From positions 3,162,001-3,226,000 of the forward strand of contig JAZGTN010000005.1 of the NCBI GenBank assembly GCA_037783415.1: DNA of 64,000 nt. Reading direction: 5' to 3'. The notes under the pieces were generated by a model. It worked only from the letters and a program-made list of their open reading frames with translations, had not been told where the DNA came from and did no database searches. Positions 34,336-47,200 of the stretch are shown here, in pieces. Position 1 is the first letter of the stretch. Each line of letters starts with the position of its first letter. This DNA is from Leptasterias polaris. Its lineage: Eukaryota; Echinodermata; Asteroidea; Forcipulatida; Asteriidae. The translations under genes were made by a program, and so were the position numbers.

Positions 34336-35033
34336 GGTGTTTCTCTGTCTTAAAGTGGCTTACCATGGAGATGTTCACAAGAGTATGGGCAGATCCAGAT
34401 TCTAATATGTTGGGGGGGGGGGGGGTGTGCGTTATGTTTTGGGAGAGAACACTGATTCAGTGTGCCATCATGTTTAATGTAACAGCGGCGTAGCCCCCCC
34501 ACCCACACTATTTTTCCAGTGGCTCCCAGGTGCCCCCCCAAAAACCAGATACATGTAGTGTCCTTGAAAGAAAATATGGCCCCTGGGCCCCAAACTAAAG
34601 ATGCACCCCCCCCCCTGTCCCCCAGTGAAAAAATCCTGGCTATACTGCTGCAGTGTAATGTGTCAAATCTTCCTGATAGTCACGTTATAAATTTTTGCTC
34701 ACGCACATTTTTTTGCTGTATTAATAGCACGAGACATGTGCATAATAAACATTCAAACACATTATATAATACATTCATACAAAACTGCTGGGAAATAATT
34801 TAGTTAAAAAAGGAAATTGTAGATGGCATTTATGTGGAGGGAGGGGGACTTATTGTTTCCACAAACAGAAAAACAAATTAATGTACTTAAACAGGCCATT
34901 CCTTTAATTAGTAAAGGGTACCTCATTAGGGAAGTGTAAATTTTGTACTGGACCATTTTTCAAGGGGCACCAAGGCAACCAGGGGCATGGAGGCAATTGC
35001 CCGTGGTTGCCTTAGTGAAGTATTAGTTCTGCG

Positions 35034-35365
35034 TAAAGGTATAATACAGGATTGGTAGAGCTGACCAATGTCTCAGACAGTGTTCATGTTTTGTTTGATC
35101 AACAATGTACATGAACTAACAAACCTGTGAACATTTGGGCTTAATCTGTTGTGAGTCAGGAGAAAATAGTTTTACAAAACTTGCTTAATTTTAAGCATAT
35201 AAGCGCATTGTCCCTAACTTGGGAAATCAGCTGTTAAGAATTTGTATAGGTTTTGCAGATACAATTTCTTTGAATTTTTGCTTCTAGTTTGAACTTATAA
35301 GCTTTCAGACTAAAAGAACAATGACTTTTTTATCCTTGCCAATCCTGTATAAATAATACCTTTAA
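35034..35365. mobile_element. TTAAAGG-type MITE, diverged
   Basis: Ends TAAAGGTATAATACAGGATTGG and ATAAATAATACCTTTAA. The core has AACAAACCTGTGAACATTTG like the other copies. Confidence 0.7.
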
Positions 35366-35789
35366 ATTGTATAAAGGTGTTTGTAAATAACTATACTTTT
35401 TTGGCCTGTCAACTTAAATTCGAGGATGCAGAAATCATTTCATAGTGAAAACGTTTGATAGAATAATACTGAAAGAAACCTGTACGCTTCACATTGAAGC
35501 CTGATGCCGAAGTTTGTCGTACATCAAATCACACTGGCTGCTTAAAAGCTGTCATTTTTATGTTGAACCGTCCATAAGCCAAAACAGTGCCTTAAATACC
35601 AGGGTCTTTGCATTGATTATGGAACTCTAAATGGCAAATGGGGGAAAAAGCAATGGTCGTGTGTCCCACTTTGTTCCGATGTCCAATCAGTTTTACAACG
35701 AATAATTCCTCATAATGCGAATGCGTGGATTCACAGCCAATTAACTCGATAAGTAGAATGACATAACGGATATGCTTTAAAGCACATGT

Positions 35790-36235
35790 TTAACATTGGT
35801 AATTGTAAAAGACCAGTATCCACACTTAATGTGACCCAATATATACATGAAATAAACCTGTGGAAGTTTAAGCTCAATCGGTCATTGGAGTCACGGGGAA
35901 AAAATGCATAAAAACTTAAATGTTTTCACTGTTTTCAAACATTGAGTTTTGGACTTGCAATGTAAAAACTAATTGTTTTACTCATTTCTCAAAAACTATT
36001 GCATTTCAAGCAAACATATTTCAAAAGCAGTTTCCCAGCATGACCATCTTTATACCATGCAATTTTTACTCTTATCAATGTTTTGTACACCTTTTATAAT
36101 CAGTGAGCTTTCAGAATGAAACTTATCACTAAACACAAACTCTTCATTACCACGTATTGAATTTGTTGTATATTAACAATATAAACAACATTTATATTTT
36201 TACTCTAACCATTGTTATGCACACCTTTAAATAGA
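35790..36235. mobile_element. TTAAAGG-type MITE plus adjacent repeat
   Basis: 35790-36099 is a family member. The stretch from about 35925 to 36212, which runs beyond the MITE end (CAGTGAGCTTTCAGAATGAA), recurs at 48428-48730, so a larger segment was copied. Confidence 0.6.
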
Positions 36236-36386
36236 TCTTTACCATTACTGCCATTTTGCTTTTCTTCCGCGCTAGACAATATGTAACCAGAAAGACGTTG
36301 TGCCTCAGAAGGTTGTGAAAAGGTAAACTCTTACATGGCCCAACAAGTTTAGATGAGGCATTGTTTCGTGGTCACGAGATGTTTTC

Positions 36387-36554
36387 AATAGACCTTATGC
36401 ATTGACGTCACCAAGCCGCCATCTTAGAGGTAAACTGATGATGAAACAATGGAAACGCGCTGAATTGTACGCGCGGCGCACAAGACTGGCCAATGAGTTT
36501 TGACCTCTAGGTGAGGCGCCCTACTCAAATGACGTCATATGCATAAGGTCTATT
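36387..36554. mobile_element. Short MITE with AATAGACCTTATGCA ends
   Basis: 168 bp with inverted ends AATAGACCTTATGCA and TGACGTCA motifs on both sides of a CpG-rich core. A related end (ATAGACCTTGTGCAT) occurs near 25829. Confidence 0.75.
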
Positions 36555-37420
36555 TAAAGATCAACCTGAGCGAAATTAACATGATTGTTCGTATGTTATA
36601 GAAAGGTAAACGAGTGTGTAATGATTACATGTAATTGAGTAAAACTCAATAAAATTTGGTTTCATAATGTAAACAAAACTAAACACATTTTGGTCAGTGT
36701 CACGAGATATTTTCAATTAAAATTTTGTTTTAGCTGTTAATGACTCCGACATTTGACCTGGGGTTAATTCAAGCAATAGGCTTCTGGGGGGGTCCAAGAC
36801 CAATCAACAAAATCAAGTTTTGAGTTGATATGCCAGTTCTTGTGTTATCGCTCGGACAACATTTCTTTTGCTTTGACATTGGCGTTGGGGTCCAAAAACA
36901 ATAAGCTTCTGGGGGATCCCAAGAAACATTGTTACGAAGAGTGTCGTCCAATCATTGTCAAGAGACAAAACTGGTTGATTTCTTGCGTTCAGCTGAAGCA
37001 ATTCTGATGATTAAATGACCGAATAATCTTTTGAAGGAGTCATCATCCACTGATACTCTTCAGATTGAAACATGAGAGATGAGACTGACGAACTGTTAGA
37101 GATAGTTTTCAGCTTAGCAATCAATCAACCTGCTAACCTGCTTACCTGCTTATAATTAGTTTCCGCTGAACTGGTTAGTACTGACCGCCTTTTCAGCAAA
37201 ATTAATGTCATATTTTCCTTTAAATCCCCCACCCCAATCCCCCCTCGCAGTCGCTAATGACCACGGTCAAGTTAAGTAAAAAGTCATTAGTAGTGCCTAC
37301 TGCACCATTATATTTAAGCATAAACCGGATCTTTTAAAATTACAAAAATTTGATAAAAATGCTCGACTTTAACCCATGTGATTGATTTAAAAAAACAAAT
37401 TGGTCTAAATTGTCCAGTTC

Positions 37421-37622
37421 GATTTTATGCTTCAGATTCAGAATGAAGTATCCTCACTGATGCAGTTTGTTTTTACTTGACCTCTTGCATCTTTCATATT
37501 TTCCAAAATATAAATGATCAGCAAAATTTGTTTTGAAAAACCCTTTCGAAAAATATGAAAGATGCAACAGGTCATGACCAGGTCAAAAGAAATGGCATCA
37601 GTGAGGATGCCTGCATAAAATC
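37421..37622. repeat. Foldback repeat
   Basis: The left arm has TCCTCACTGATGCA and TTGCATCTTTCATATTTT; the right arm carries their reverse complements (AAATATGAAAGATGCAA, TGCATCAGTGAGGA-like). Imperfect, so older than the 3.0-kb foldback. Confidence 0.7.
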
Positions 37623-38143
37623 AAAGTTCGTCCAAAAAATGAATAATCACAAGAGGGCAAGTCCTGTTTGACTGAAGTTGGAGCGATGTTGAGGGAGTTA
37701 ATTTAAAGGGTTACTTCATTATTATACATGACCCGGGCCAAAATTCATGGCTCTGCTTATCATAGTTATGTGCTGACGGCACACTGTAAAGTGCATGTGT
37801 TAACATGCTGTAAATTGTGCAAGGTTTTTCACAATTATTTTCCTGACTTACATACCACACGGATTAAGCCCACATGTTTGCTATTTCATTTGTATGGTTG
37901 ATCACACAAAACATGAACACAGTCTGTGACTATTTTGACAGCTGTACCAATCCTGTGTAATACACTTAATTAATAACAAATATTTTCCAATTGGGGGTGG
38001 GGGGAAAAATTATATATGTGGATGATGGTAAGAAACTACACAAAGTAAAAAAAAACCACCATTATATTGTGTTAAAGGTTTTCGTTAAAAAGATATTTTA
38101 TTGTTTCTCAAGTCATGAGACATGTTAGGTTTTAACGCCAGAC

Positions 38144-38531
38144 TTAAAGGCCTGGACACGTTTGGTAATTACTCAAAATGTGTATTAGCATAAAAACCTA
38201 CTTGGTAACGAGCAACAGAGAGCTGTTGATAGTATAAAACATTGTGAGAAACGACTCCCTCTGAAGTAACGTAGTTTTTAAGAAAGAGGTAATTTCTCAC
38301 TAAAATATTTGAATCTGAAAAAGACTTCAGGCCTGAAGCCTTTTCAGGCATCTGAAAGCACACAAATTTGTGCAACAAGGGTGTTTTTTTCTCATTATTT
38401 TCTTGCAACTTCGAGGACCAATTGAGCCCAAATTTTCACAGGTTTGTTATTTTATGCATGTTGGGATACACCAAGTGAGAATACTGGTCTTTGACAATTA
38501 CCATTTACCAAACGTGTCCAATCCCCTTTAA
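38144..38531. mobile_element. MITE with TTAAAGG...GGACACGTTTGG ends
   Basis: 388 bp beginning TTAAAGGCCTGGACACGTTT and ending AAACGTGTCCAATCCCCTTTAA. Internal features such as TTGGTAACGAGCAACAG and CATTGTGAGAAACG are ones I associate with a family abundant in sea-star DNA, which is my main clue to the organism. Confidence 0.8.
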
Positions 38532-40957
38532 GCTATGTTACTTTGGCATTACTGGACCCTGCAGTCATCAATCAACATCTTATATGGAATTCCAACAATA
38601 TTACTCCTCCTAAATGTCGGTCTTTTTCCACACAAAATGTTTGGACTGTCTTTCTATCTTAATTACAACGACTCTGCTATCGAGCTGCATTCAACTCACG
38701 TGTTTTTAAACATACCGCCACGGCGAATACAGTGGTCCTAATCTTTGCATCATTCGGACTGTTTTGAATCATTCGGACCTTAATTCACATTTGGAAGTCT
38801 TGTAGGAATGCTATAACTAATATTGAACTCACCTTGCTCGTTTTCACGCGTTTTGGTCGACCAAACTGGCTATAAAGTGTGGAACAACTGAAGAGAAAAA
38901 TAGTTGACAATTCGAAGTCGGCCATTTTGTTTCTCTCAAGAGGGCGCTCGCACGGAGCTCGGCCACTCTGAATTATTTGTATTGTCAGACACGCAAGGTA
39001 CAACGTTTTAATGGGGAAAACGATCTCATAATGGGGGAAAATGGGCATGCTAAAGAAAAACATACACATTTTTTTGATGGCAAGGAATATAGGCATTTTG
39101 GTTAAAATCAATACTTTCAGGAACAGTTTTCGCTTGTTTAGATTTTTTGAAAGACGGTAAGGTCGAAGGAGCTCTGACAGTTGCTACCCTATAAAAAACT
39201 CCACCCCATTGAAGAATGGAACACACGAGAAATGTGTCCCATAAGGCAGGGCTGATCGAAGTTGAGCCAAAAGAAGGTGCTAACAGAAGAAATTTCCACA
39301 CAGATCGCCGCATGGGAAACAAAAATCCCCGTTGACACAGGGAGTGGGCCTGCTACATTTACCCTTTGATAATTGAAGTAGAGGACAATTTCAAAACAAT
39401 AAGTGGGTGGTAATCATTGGGATAAACCGTACGTCTAGTTTTAATCTGAATGCTCACTGAGTAACATTACCAACATACCAGTAACAACTCCACCGAAAAA
39501 CAGTGCCATCTGAAAATGCTATATTTGATAAAAAGGGCACAACAAGTTAAACTAAAAAAAATAAAAAATAAAATAAGAATTGACCTAAATTCCGTGTCCG
39601 AAACAAAATGTGTTTTTAACTCGGATTCTGGGTCAGCTTTACCAATCTCTGGGTCATGTTGACACAGATTCTTGGTCATATTGACCGTCAAAGGCCAGCC
39701 CCCATTGAACCCAGAATCCGGGTCAATTATGACCCCGGAGTTTTTTTTTTTAATGCACATTGCTTAATTATAATAATAATAACTTCTTACATTTCTTGAG
39801 CGCCCGAGGATGTTCGAAAGCGCAAATTACATAAACAATTACAGCAAGTTACAAACAATACAAATTACATCAAAAACAGAAAGAAAGAAATAACCAGACC
39901 GAAAACTCCATCTATTCCGCAAGTATAAAAGAAGTCAGCTCGAAATGTACGTTTACAAAAATCCCAACGGTTTTATGCCTCAGTGTGTTGTTTGTAAAGT
40001 GTGTTTATTATAAACTGCAGGGTGGTAATAAATCTACTCGAACAAATCCATACAGTAGGCCTATGTGAACAATGCTTATACAAGAGAAGCAGCAACGCTG
40101 CCTGCACATTTTTTACCCAAACGTCGCCATGACGTCATCGGTTTTATTTATGCACAATATTCAATAACTATGGGGACGTTACTCAGTAGAGAGAGAGAGA
40201 GAAGGGGAGGGGGGAGGAGATGTGATCGATTGATCGTGATGGGGAAAACGTTTCTCTGGGGGGGGGGGGGGGGGATTTGCACGATATTTAACGAGCTTAC
40301 GTTCTCCTGGTACATGGGGGGTACTGTGGTTTTGATTGCATTAACATTAAACAAAGAAGTGCGACAGAAGAGCGTAAGAAACATGACCTTTTTATTGAGT
40401 ATTCAATACATGTACAACACATCCGGTGTGGGCAGGAGATTATGTCCCCTGGAGATTCTATCCCCCCATAAAGCTTAAAGGTGAATTGTGTAGAAATCTT
40501 GTCTGACAGCGCCTTCTTTAGAATCAGCTTCCTTCTGCCCACGTTAATTTATCGTATAAGGGTGAACACGCCAGGGAACAAAATTACCTAAGACACCGAA
40601 ATAATTATAAGAAGAAGAAAACACATTCCACCCTCAGAAAATGGTAGGCGGGAGGCTGTCCTGGGAAGCAACCATACTGGCCTAAGTGTTAATATGTGGA
40701 CTACACAACAAAAGAACTTCTTTATTCGAAAGTTTTTGTACAATTCATAATATAGGCCTACATCTTATGGTAATTTAATCAACTTAAAAAACAAACAAAA
40801 AACTTTTGCCCTTACTAATTGTTGTGCCGTCTCAAATGAAAGTGTTTTGGTTGCGCCATTAGTCCCCGAGGTCAAATCTTGAAGTATACTTAGGGTAATC
40901 AGTGATGCTGATTCACCATCGTTTTAGGTAAAGAGATTACTTTTAAAAAGTCAATGC
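38532..40957. other. Between TRIQK copy 1 and the UGT gene 3' end
   Basis: No recognised gene. A GGGTCA/TGACCC cluster lies at 39595-39735, a (GA)n then poly-G region at about 40190-40275, and AT-rich retroelement-like sequence at 39770-39860. Frames here show no family resemblance. Confidence 0.45.
39595..39735. repeat. GGGTCA/TGACCC repeat cluster
   Basis: Alternating CTGGGTCA and TTGACC motifs, including AGAATCCGGGTCAATTATGA, similar to the 22.7- and 42.6-kb clusters. Confidence 0.6.
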
Positions 40958-40963
40958 TTTATT
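40958..40963 (-). terminator. Polyadenylation signal candidate for UGT
   Basis: AATAAA on the minus strand (TTTATT on plus) about 20 bp past the UGT stop codon. Very close to the stop, so the 3' UTR would be short. Confidence 0.45.
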
Positions 40964-40983
40964 CATGACACCAGCCATGCATT

Positions 40984-41260
40984 CTACCTTAAAGCGGTCC
41001 TGGTACAAGCTCGTGCACAACAGGAGCAACATTTTCTCAGCAGCCATAAAAAGACGATCGTTATCGCTAGAAAAATCCCCGTGACATCCAGAAGGTATAG
41101 CTCGTACCAGGCGAGTTTTTCTATCCCAGTCCGGAGGTGTTCGGTGCCGTGTTCTATGGCGTACTCGATCCAGTACATTGTACGATTCATCGGGAGACCC
41201 TGGTCAGCAAACTCCATGTCACGCATCTTCCTTGAAGCTCTCTTAGCATTCTCTCGGTAA
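40984..41260 (-). CDS. UGT exon 5 with stop
   Basis: CAACAG acceptor; SYRENAKRASRKMRDMEF, WIEYAIEHGTEHLRTG, then the membrane helix LLDVTGIFLAITIVFLWLL and a Cys-rich basic tail. Confidence 0.9.
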
Positions 41261-44200
41261 CTGTTGTTTGGCGGAAACGAATGAGAGTGTGAGATTATTG
41301 GAAACGCTAGGTGGCAGCAGATTAATAACAGGTTAAATCAGCGCGGTGTGTACCGCGCTAATAGAGAGAAACTCATGCGCGGAGCCTCATTAATAAAATG
41401 TACAACCCAACTTCTTCTGCAAATCAAAGATTTGAAGGTCATGGCTTTTACGGATTGCTGAAATATAATTGTCAAATATTGTGCCCCTGGGGTCATTGAC
41501 TTTCAACCTTGAGCATTTTGGGGTACACTAGCCCTCTATGGCCCTATTTTGCTAAAAGGTGTAGGTATATTTTACAAAGATTGAGTCTGGCCCTCGTTCA
41601 GTGGTGTTTTATTTTGAATGAGCCTAGCTCAAAAGCCAAGCGGCTCGCCTACAAACAAATGATTTAAAAAAAGGTTTAGTAAGAAGATATTTTAATATTT
41701 TGTTTGTTTTCAAGAGACGTTTGAATACCTTTTGAGTATTTTTTAATATTTAACATTTAGCATTTAGCATTGTTGCTATTTGAGCTTATTGTGTGGTGCA
41801 CCCATCGTGCTCTGACGTGTGCCAATGCTCAGACTACATCAATGGAAATATGGATTTTTTAAATTTAAAATTGTTGAAAGTTTTAAAAATAAACCAGAAA
41901 CCAGAAACCAATTTAGCCAGATACGCCTGCAATAGTAATTTATGATGCTACAGTGCTTTGTCCAGCTTAGAAAGGTCACCAAAAGAGAGCAGCGTGTATG
42001 GTGCAGAATTAAGTCAGGTTTTTCATGAGGTATAACGTTTTAAGTCCAACTCCCAAGTTGAATGTGAACCAAAACTGTAATTGTAAATTGCGGACTAAAA
42101 ATCACCCGAAGGTAAATTACTGTGGCTCTGAAGGAACATCCTAGACTTCAATATTATCATCTAGTCTATTTCCATGTAAAATTTGGCGAATTCGCACCAA
42201 TTCGGAAATATTCACCACGTTTTTCCCACGTCAAATTTCGCAACTTTACTTTTCTGCCTTTTTGTTGTTACAATCAAAAGAGAGTACTTACGAAGAATTG
42301 TCCACGACCTCTCGGATACCCTCGTACAGTCTTTCTGACGTTAAGCCAAAGGGCCCTTTGGGGAAATAGTCGGCCATGCCGATCTTCTTGAGACGGACTA
42401 GATCATCGATCTGATCAGTAAACAGCGGTAGGCCAAGGATGGGCACCCCGTAGTACATGGCTTCGTAGCCTCCATTCAAGCCACCATGGTATATCAACAA
42501 GCGGGTCTTCTCGTGAGCTGCGTGAAAAGGACGACTATTTCTGATTACCGTTTATAAAAGTAGGTTTCCTGATTACTTCTCAAAGGATCACGAATTGACC
42601 AGAATTCAAGGTCCAGTGTCCCGGGGGGGGGGGGGGGGGGCTGCTGCATTTCTGGATCAATCTGACTCTGAATCAATGTGACCCGTAGTTTGGTTGGAGT
42701 CTGGACATTGGTTTCGGGTCAATTTGACAAGGGCTCTGGGTCAAACTGACCCGAAGCGGATCAGGCCCCCAGGTTCCGGAATCCTTGTCAATATTCTGAC
42801 TCTGGAGTGCACACACTTTTTGAAACGTTGAGAATGAAACAATTTCGGAGCCACCATTACTTTCACTCTTATGGTACACTCACGGGTAACAACTGACCTG
42901 GATTCCGGGGCTTGATCTACTTCTGGGTCACAGGTCACCAAAAGGTCACAAAATCCTGTCAGGCCACCCTTATGTTCACTAATGAGATACTCTCGGGTCA
43001 GAATTGACCCGGTTTCCGGGTCCAAGGGGGCCTAATCAATTTCTGGGTCACAGGTCACCCAAAAGTCACCAGAAATCCGTGCAGAGCCACCATTTAATTC
43101 ACTATAATAAGATGATAACCTATAATATCTCACAAACTTACCGATTAAATCTTGCTGGGAGATCCATCTGACTATCAGGGTGTTGTTGCCTAATGTGTGT
43201 GGTTTTTCATAGCCCATGTACTTCCACACCACCCGCTGCGGAATACGGGCCAGTGCCGCTCCGATCATATTGGCCATCTCCATACTCATGACGTTAAGAA
43301 GCGTACTGACTGAGAATATCACCACGCCATCGTCACCTGAGCCCTGAACGAATTCTTCCAGCTCCTATACACCGGGAAAGAAGGAAACACAACTAAAGAT
43401 TATCTTCAAGAAAACATCATCGATTCTGATTGGTCGACCCATAGCAACAAGAGATGTGCTATCATCTCGTTATCACTTCGGCCTCGTTGGATATGGCACG
43501 CAGAATCGCTGTCTTTTTCCGTAGGTGTGGAAAATTAAGAAGATGATAACCAGGAGAGCTGTGTATTGAGAGACTTGCCACATAGAGGGACCAGTTTTTG
43601 TTTTGGTCACGTGGGCTGGACGCCATTTTCGGTCCAAATGTACACATCCCAATAGTCTGGCACAATTCCCATGCGTTACTTTTGACACCAATTGGATTCT
43701 GATCGCAAGTTGTCGCTACTCTCCCTCTCTCAATAATAATATAACAATAGTTTTACACAGAGCACATTATCTACCGATAAGGTACTCCAAGGCGCTGGAA
43801 CAGACATAAACATTTTAAGACATGTTAAAAAAGTATTATTATTATGAGACAACATTTATGTAGCAACTTATGAGGGTTTACAAGGTGCTGCAATGCATTC
43901 AGCAGCCACTGCCAGACACACCAGGGCAAACCCCCTCTCGGAGTGATAAATGTAACTGGGTTCTTTTACGAGCATTATAAAACACATGGGAACTACGGCT
44001 TCACGTTCCATCTGAAGGACGAAGAAATTATAGTTTTTGAAAAAAGAAAAAAAAATGAAAAAAAAGGAAAACAAAGAGTAAGCTGTTAAGTTGCAAACTG
44101 ACCAAACAAAATGACCTACCGTTTTGTTTAAACTGCAGAAAGAAGATTCAATGTCAAATGAGTCGATCGTACGGACGGAATAAATTTATTTATTTTATTT

Positions 44201-47200
44201 ACGACTAGTTTTATTTTTCTTGTAATTCTGGCAACCAGTAAGAAGCAGGATTGAGTACAAAGTGTAACTGCTCTTCGTGTTTAAACCCTCACAAACAGGG
44301 CCTCTAATTATAGGCCCTAGTGATGAGTTCCTTAAAATCTTACAACCCTCCTTGCAAATTTCGTTCTGAAAATATTCTAACCTCCTTATTGAGCCTAACA
44401 GGATTTTCTCTTATATATACCTCACCACGCCTCTATGGAATAAGCGCCATCATAATGTCAAGTCACTGGTTTCTTTTATTCGATTTAAGAATAAAAACCA
44501 CAAAACTCATCTTTTTAATAACGCATTTGCAAAATGTTCTTTCCTGCTGTATCCCTGTATTTTCTACTTTTAGTTAGCTTGTTCTTCCTACGTATTTGCA
44601 CCATGAACACTTTGGTGGATTTATGCGCGTGATAAATATTCATTATTTATTCTTACTGTATTAATTCTTGCGGGTACGTATGGAAAACAAACTCTAGCTT
44701 AATGTACTACTCGTATTGCTTGTTGTGTCTCCTTGAAGATGACTGCAGCAAACTTGTCAAAACGTCGAGAATATACCAAACGGGCTCTTCTCAGCAGAGC
44801 CACCACTTTTTTTTCAAAAAGATGTTTTTACACATGGCTTTACCAGCTTGACATACCCAACCTGATAATGCAAAGCCTCAAAACATTTGTAATTGGTTAT
44901 TATTTAATTGATTTTGGGTTGAACAAGGAAATATTGACTAGAGCGGGATTTGAACCAACGACCTCCGGATTGACGTGCCGGCGCTCTACCAACTGAGCTA
45001 TCTAGCCCTATGATGGCGGTCTCCCTATTTTGTCAATATCCTTGTTCGGTGGGTGCCAGTCAGAAGCCATTCAACCGTAAACTGCCGTGTAGCCAGGGAT
45101 CCACCCAAGTATACGATACAACCTGGGAAGCGGCAGCCAGGGGATCACCATAAGGGGATCACCATAAGGGGATGCGACTTTTTTTTCCCGAAGACGGATT
45201 GTTCAATGTTGTGGGAAGGGTGTGGGGAGGTGTGGGGAGGGGGGGGGGTGGGTATGGTGTTCCATATGTGCCACTCCTTTCCGTCACCTTTTCAATTTTG
45301 TCCGTCGCCTTTTCAATTTTGTCCGTCGCCTTTTCAATTTTGTCCGTCGCCTTTTCAATTTTGTCCGTCGCCTTTTCAATTTTGTCCGTCGCCTTTTCAA
45401 TTTTGTCCGTCGCCTTTTCAATTTTGTCCGTCGCCTTTTCAATTTTGCCCGTCGCCTTTTCAATTTTGTCCGTCGCCTTTTCAATTTTGTCCGTCGCCTT
45501 TTCAATTTGAAAAGGCGACAGCGACGGAAGAAAATTGAAAAGGCGACGGAAGAAAATTGAAAAGGCGACGGAAACAATTGAAAAGGCGACGGACAAAATT
45601 GAAAAGGCGACGGAAGGAGTGGCACATATGGAACACCATAGGTGGGTCACAAATAGGTAAACAAACGTGCTTAGGTAGTTACTTATACACTTTTTAAGGT
45701 CAGAATTGACCCATATTCTGGGTCCTTGGGAGGGGTGGGGGTAAGTCCTCCCCTTCCCTCTTCCCGAACATTGATGCGCCATTGTCTTACCTGAGATAAA
45801 GGCTTTGGAGGTGCGATCGTTAGTCCTCCTATCATGATCACGTTAGGCGTCACGGGCCTCGGAAACTCCAAGAGGAAATCCCAGTTGAAGAGGAAGAGTT
45901 CAGACCGGGAGATAATCTCCTTCGTCCCAATCCCCGGGCTCAGGCCGAGCCGATTTTTCTCCGTGTCCAACGATCCAAGCATCATGTAATCGTAAGCGAG
46001 AAGCGAGAGCCCGTGCATAATGACGTTCTTTACCCTTGGGAAGAAGCTCATCGTGTCCGTGTATGTCGTCATAAACTCCGGGACGTATGCTAACGGGCTG
46101 GGCTGATTGTTCCATCGGCTGTAGCGAGTGCCCAAGTAGCCGCCGTTGATAGTGTTGATGAACGGTACCTTGAGTATATCATGGGCCACTATGCTACATG
46201 CTGGATACATAACCTCACACAAAACCATGTCAAATTTGAAAGCTCGGAGCTCATCAAAATCAGTGTTCAGGAACAACTCCCACATTGTAGTATTCATGGT
46301 TTCTGATAAGGTTTTGAACTCGTTTTCGGAAAACCCCAGCCTCATTTTGACGTACCTGAATTTGAAAAATAAGGGGAGTGCAGTGTGATTAAAGATCTCG
46401 ATAAAACGAGAGGTCTTCAACAAAGTTACATAGAGAAACTGTTCCTTGTTTGCCTTTTTATCATGTAATGGTTGTTTTCTTTTTTGACATTCTACATTTT
46501 GTGAAATAAAGATGAAACCGGCTGTTGGTGGTGATGTTTGGTGTCCGCCAGGGCTGTGTGTTCGAGAGTTGAGACAACTTGGAATTAGCAGCCATTTTCG
46601 GTCCAAATAACTGCATGTGTGCACACAGGGTGCCAGACTAGACTGCACGTTAGGTTGTGCTACATTTGGACCAAAAATGGCTTCCTGGAGCAGCCAAGTG
46701 AACGAAGAAAATGTGTCCCTCCATGTTGCAAATTTCTCAGTACACAGCTCTGGTTTCTGACCGAGTCTCACATTGAGAGTTGCCACTTGAAAACAGGTTT
46801 TTTCTCGATCACAATTTTGACCACAGTCACCATCACAATAATCTTTGTTATGCCATTTTGTGAGTCAACGTCCTCCGTTATACAGTGTAGTGTGCGTATT
46901 TGATCAAAGTGCGCCATTTTGTTTCCTCCACACACGTTAAAGCATTATCAATGATTAGAGCCTAGTGTTCCCCAAAAATGTTCAAATATGCGCAAGGGTT
47001 GTGCAAGTCTGTTGCAAGTAATTGTAACAACTCTTTCAATCGGGTTCTGGTTTCCGCCTATGATCAACGTGAATGTACACACAAAAATGGGTGTGTCCGT
47101 GCAGATATAATCAGGTTTTGACTTGGTGAATAAAACAGGTACTTTCCCCCGCTAATGTAGCATGAAGGTTGGAAATGACATGTCTCTAGGCCTATTATTA

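Larger units (their letters stand above)
23770..35278. repeat. Segmental duplication, copy 1 (visible part)
   Basis: Directly repeated at 52404-64000 with an offset of 28634 at the left end, drifting to about 28722 at the window edge through small indels. It contains the LINE remnant, ML-domain exons 2-5 and all of TRIQK. Identity is near complete over the first 4 kb and lower further right. Confidence 0.95.
43365..45790. other. UGT intron 2, repeat-filled
   Basis: Contains a repeat fragment with GCCATTTTCGGTCCAAAT (43622-) also seen in intron 1, a LINE fragment, a tRNA-derived SINE and a foldback minisatellite. No extra coding exon is required by the phases. Confidence 0.6.

Noticed and set aside
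36280..36325. Possible short exon (CNQKDVVPQKVVK) with AG and GTAAAC borders
   Set aside because: No gene with matching phase on either side; TRIQK is already complete. Left unassigned.
44935..45007. Functional tRNA-Asp gene
   Set aside because: C at position 33, mismatches in the anticodon and T stems, and flanking inverted repeats favour a SINE or tRNA pseudogene.
45053..45625. FCPSPFQ / KIEKATD / KLKRRRT repeat proteins
   Set aside because: 21-bp repeat period makes every frame open; the array is inverted on itself within a UGT intron.
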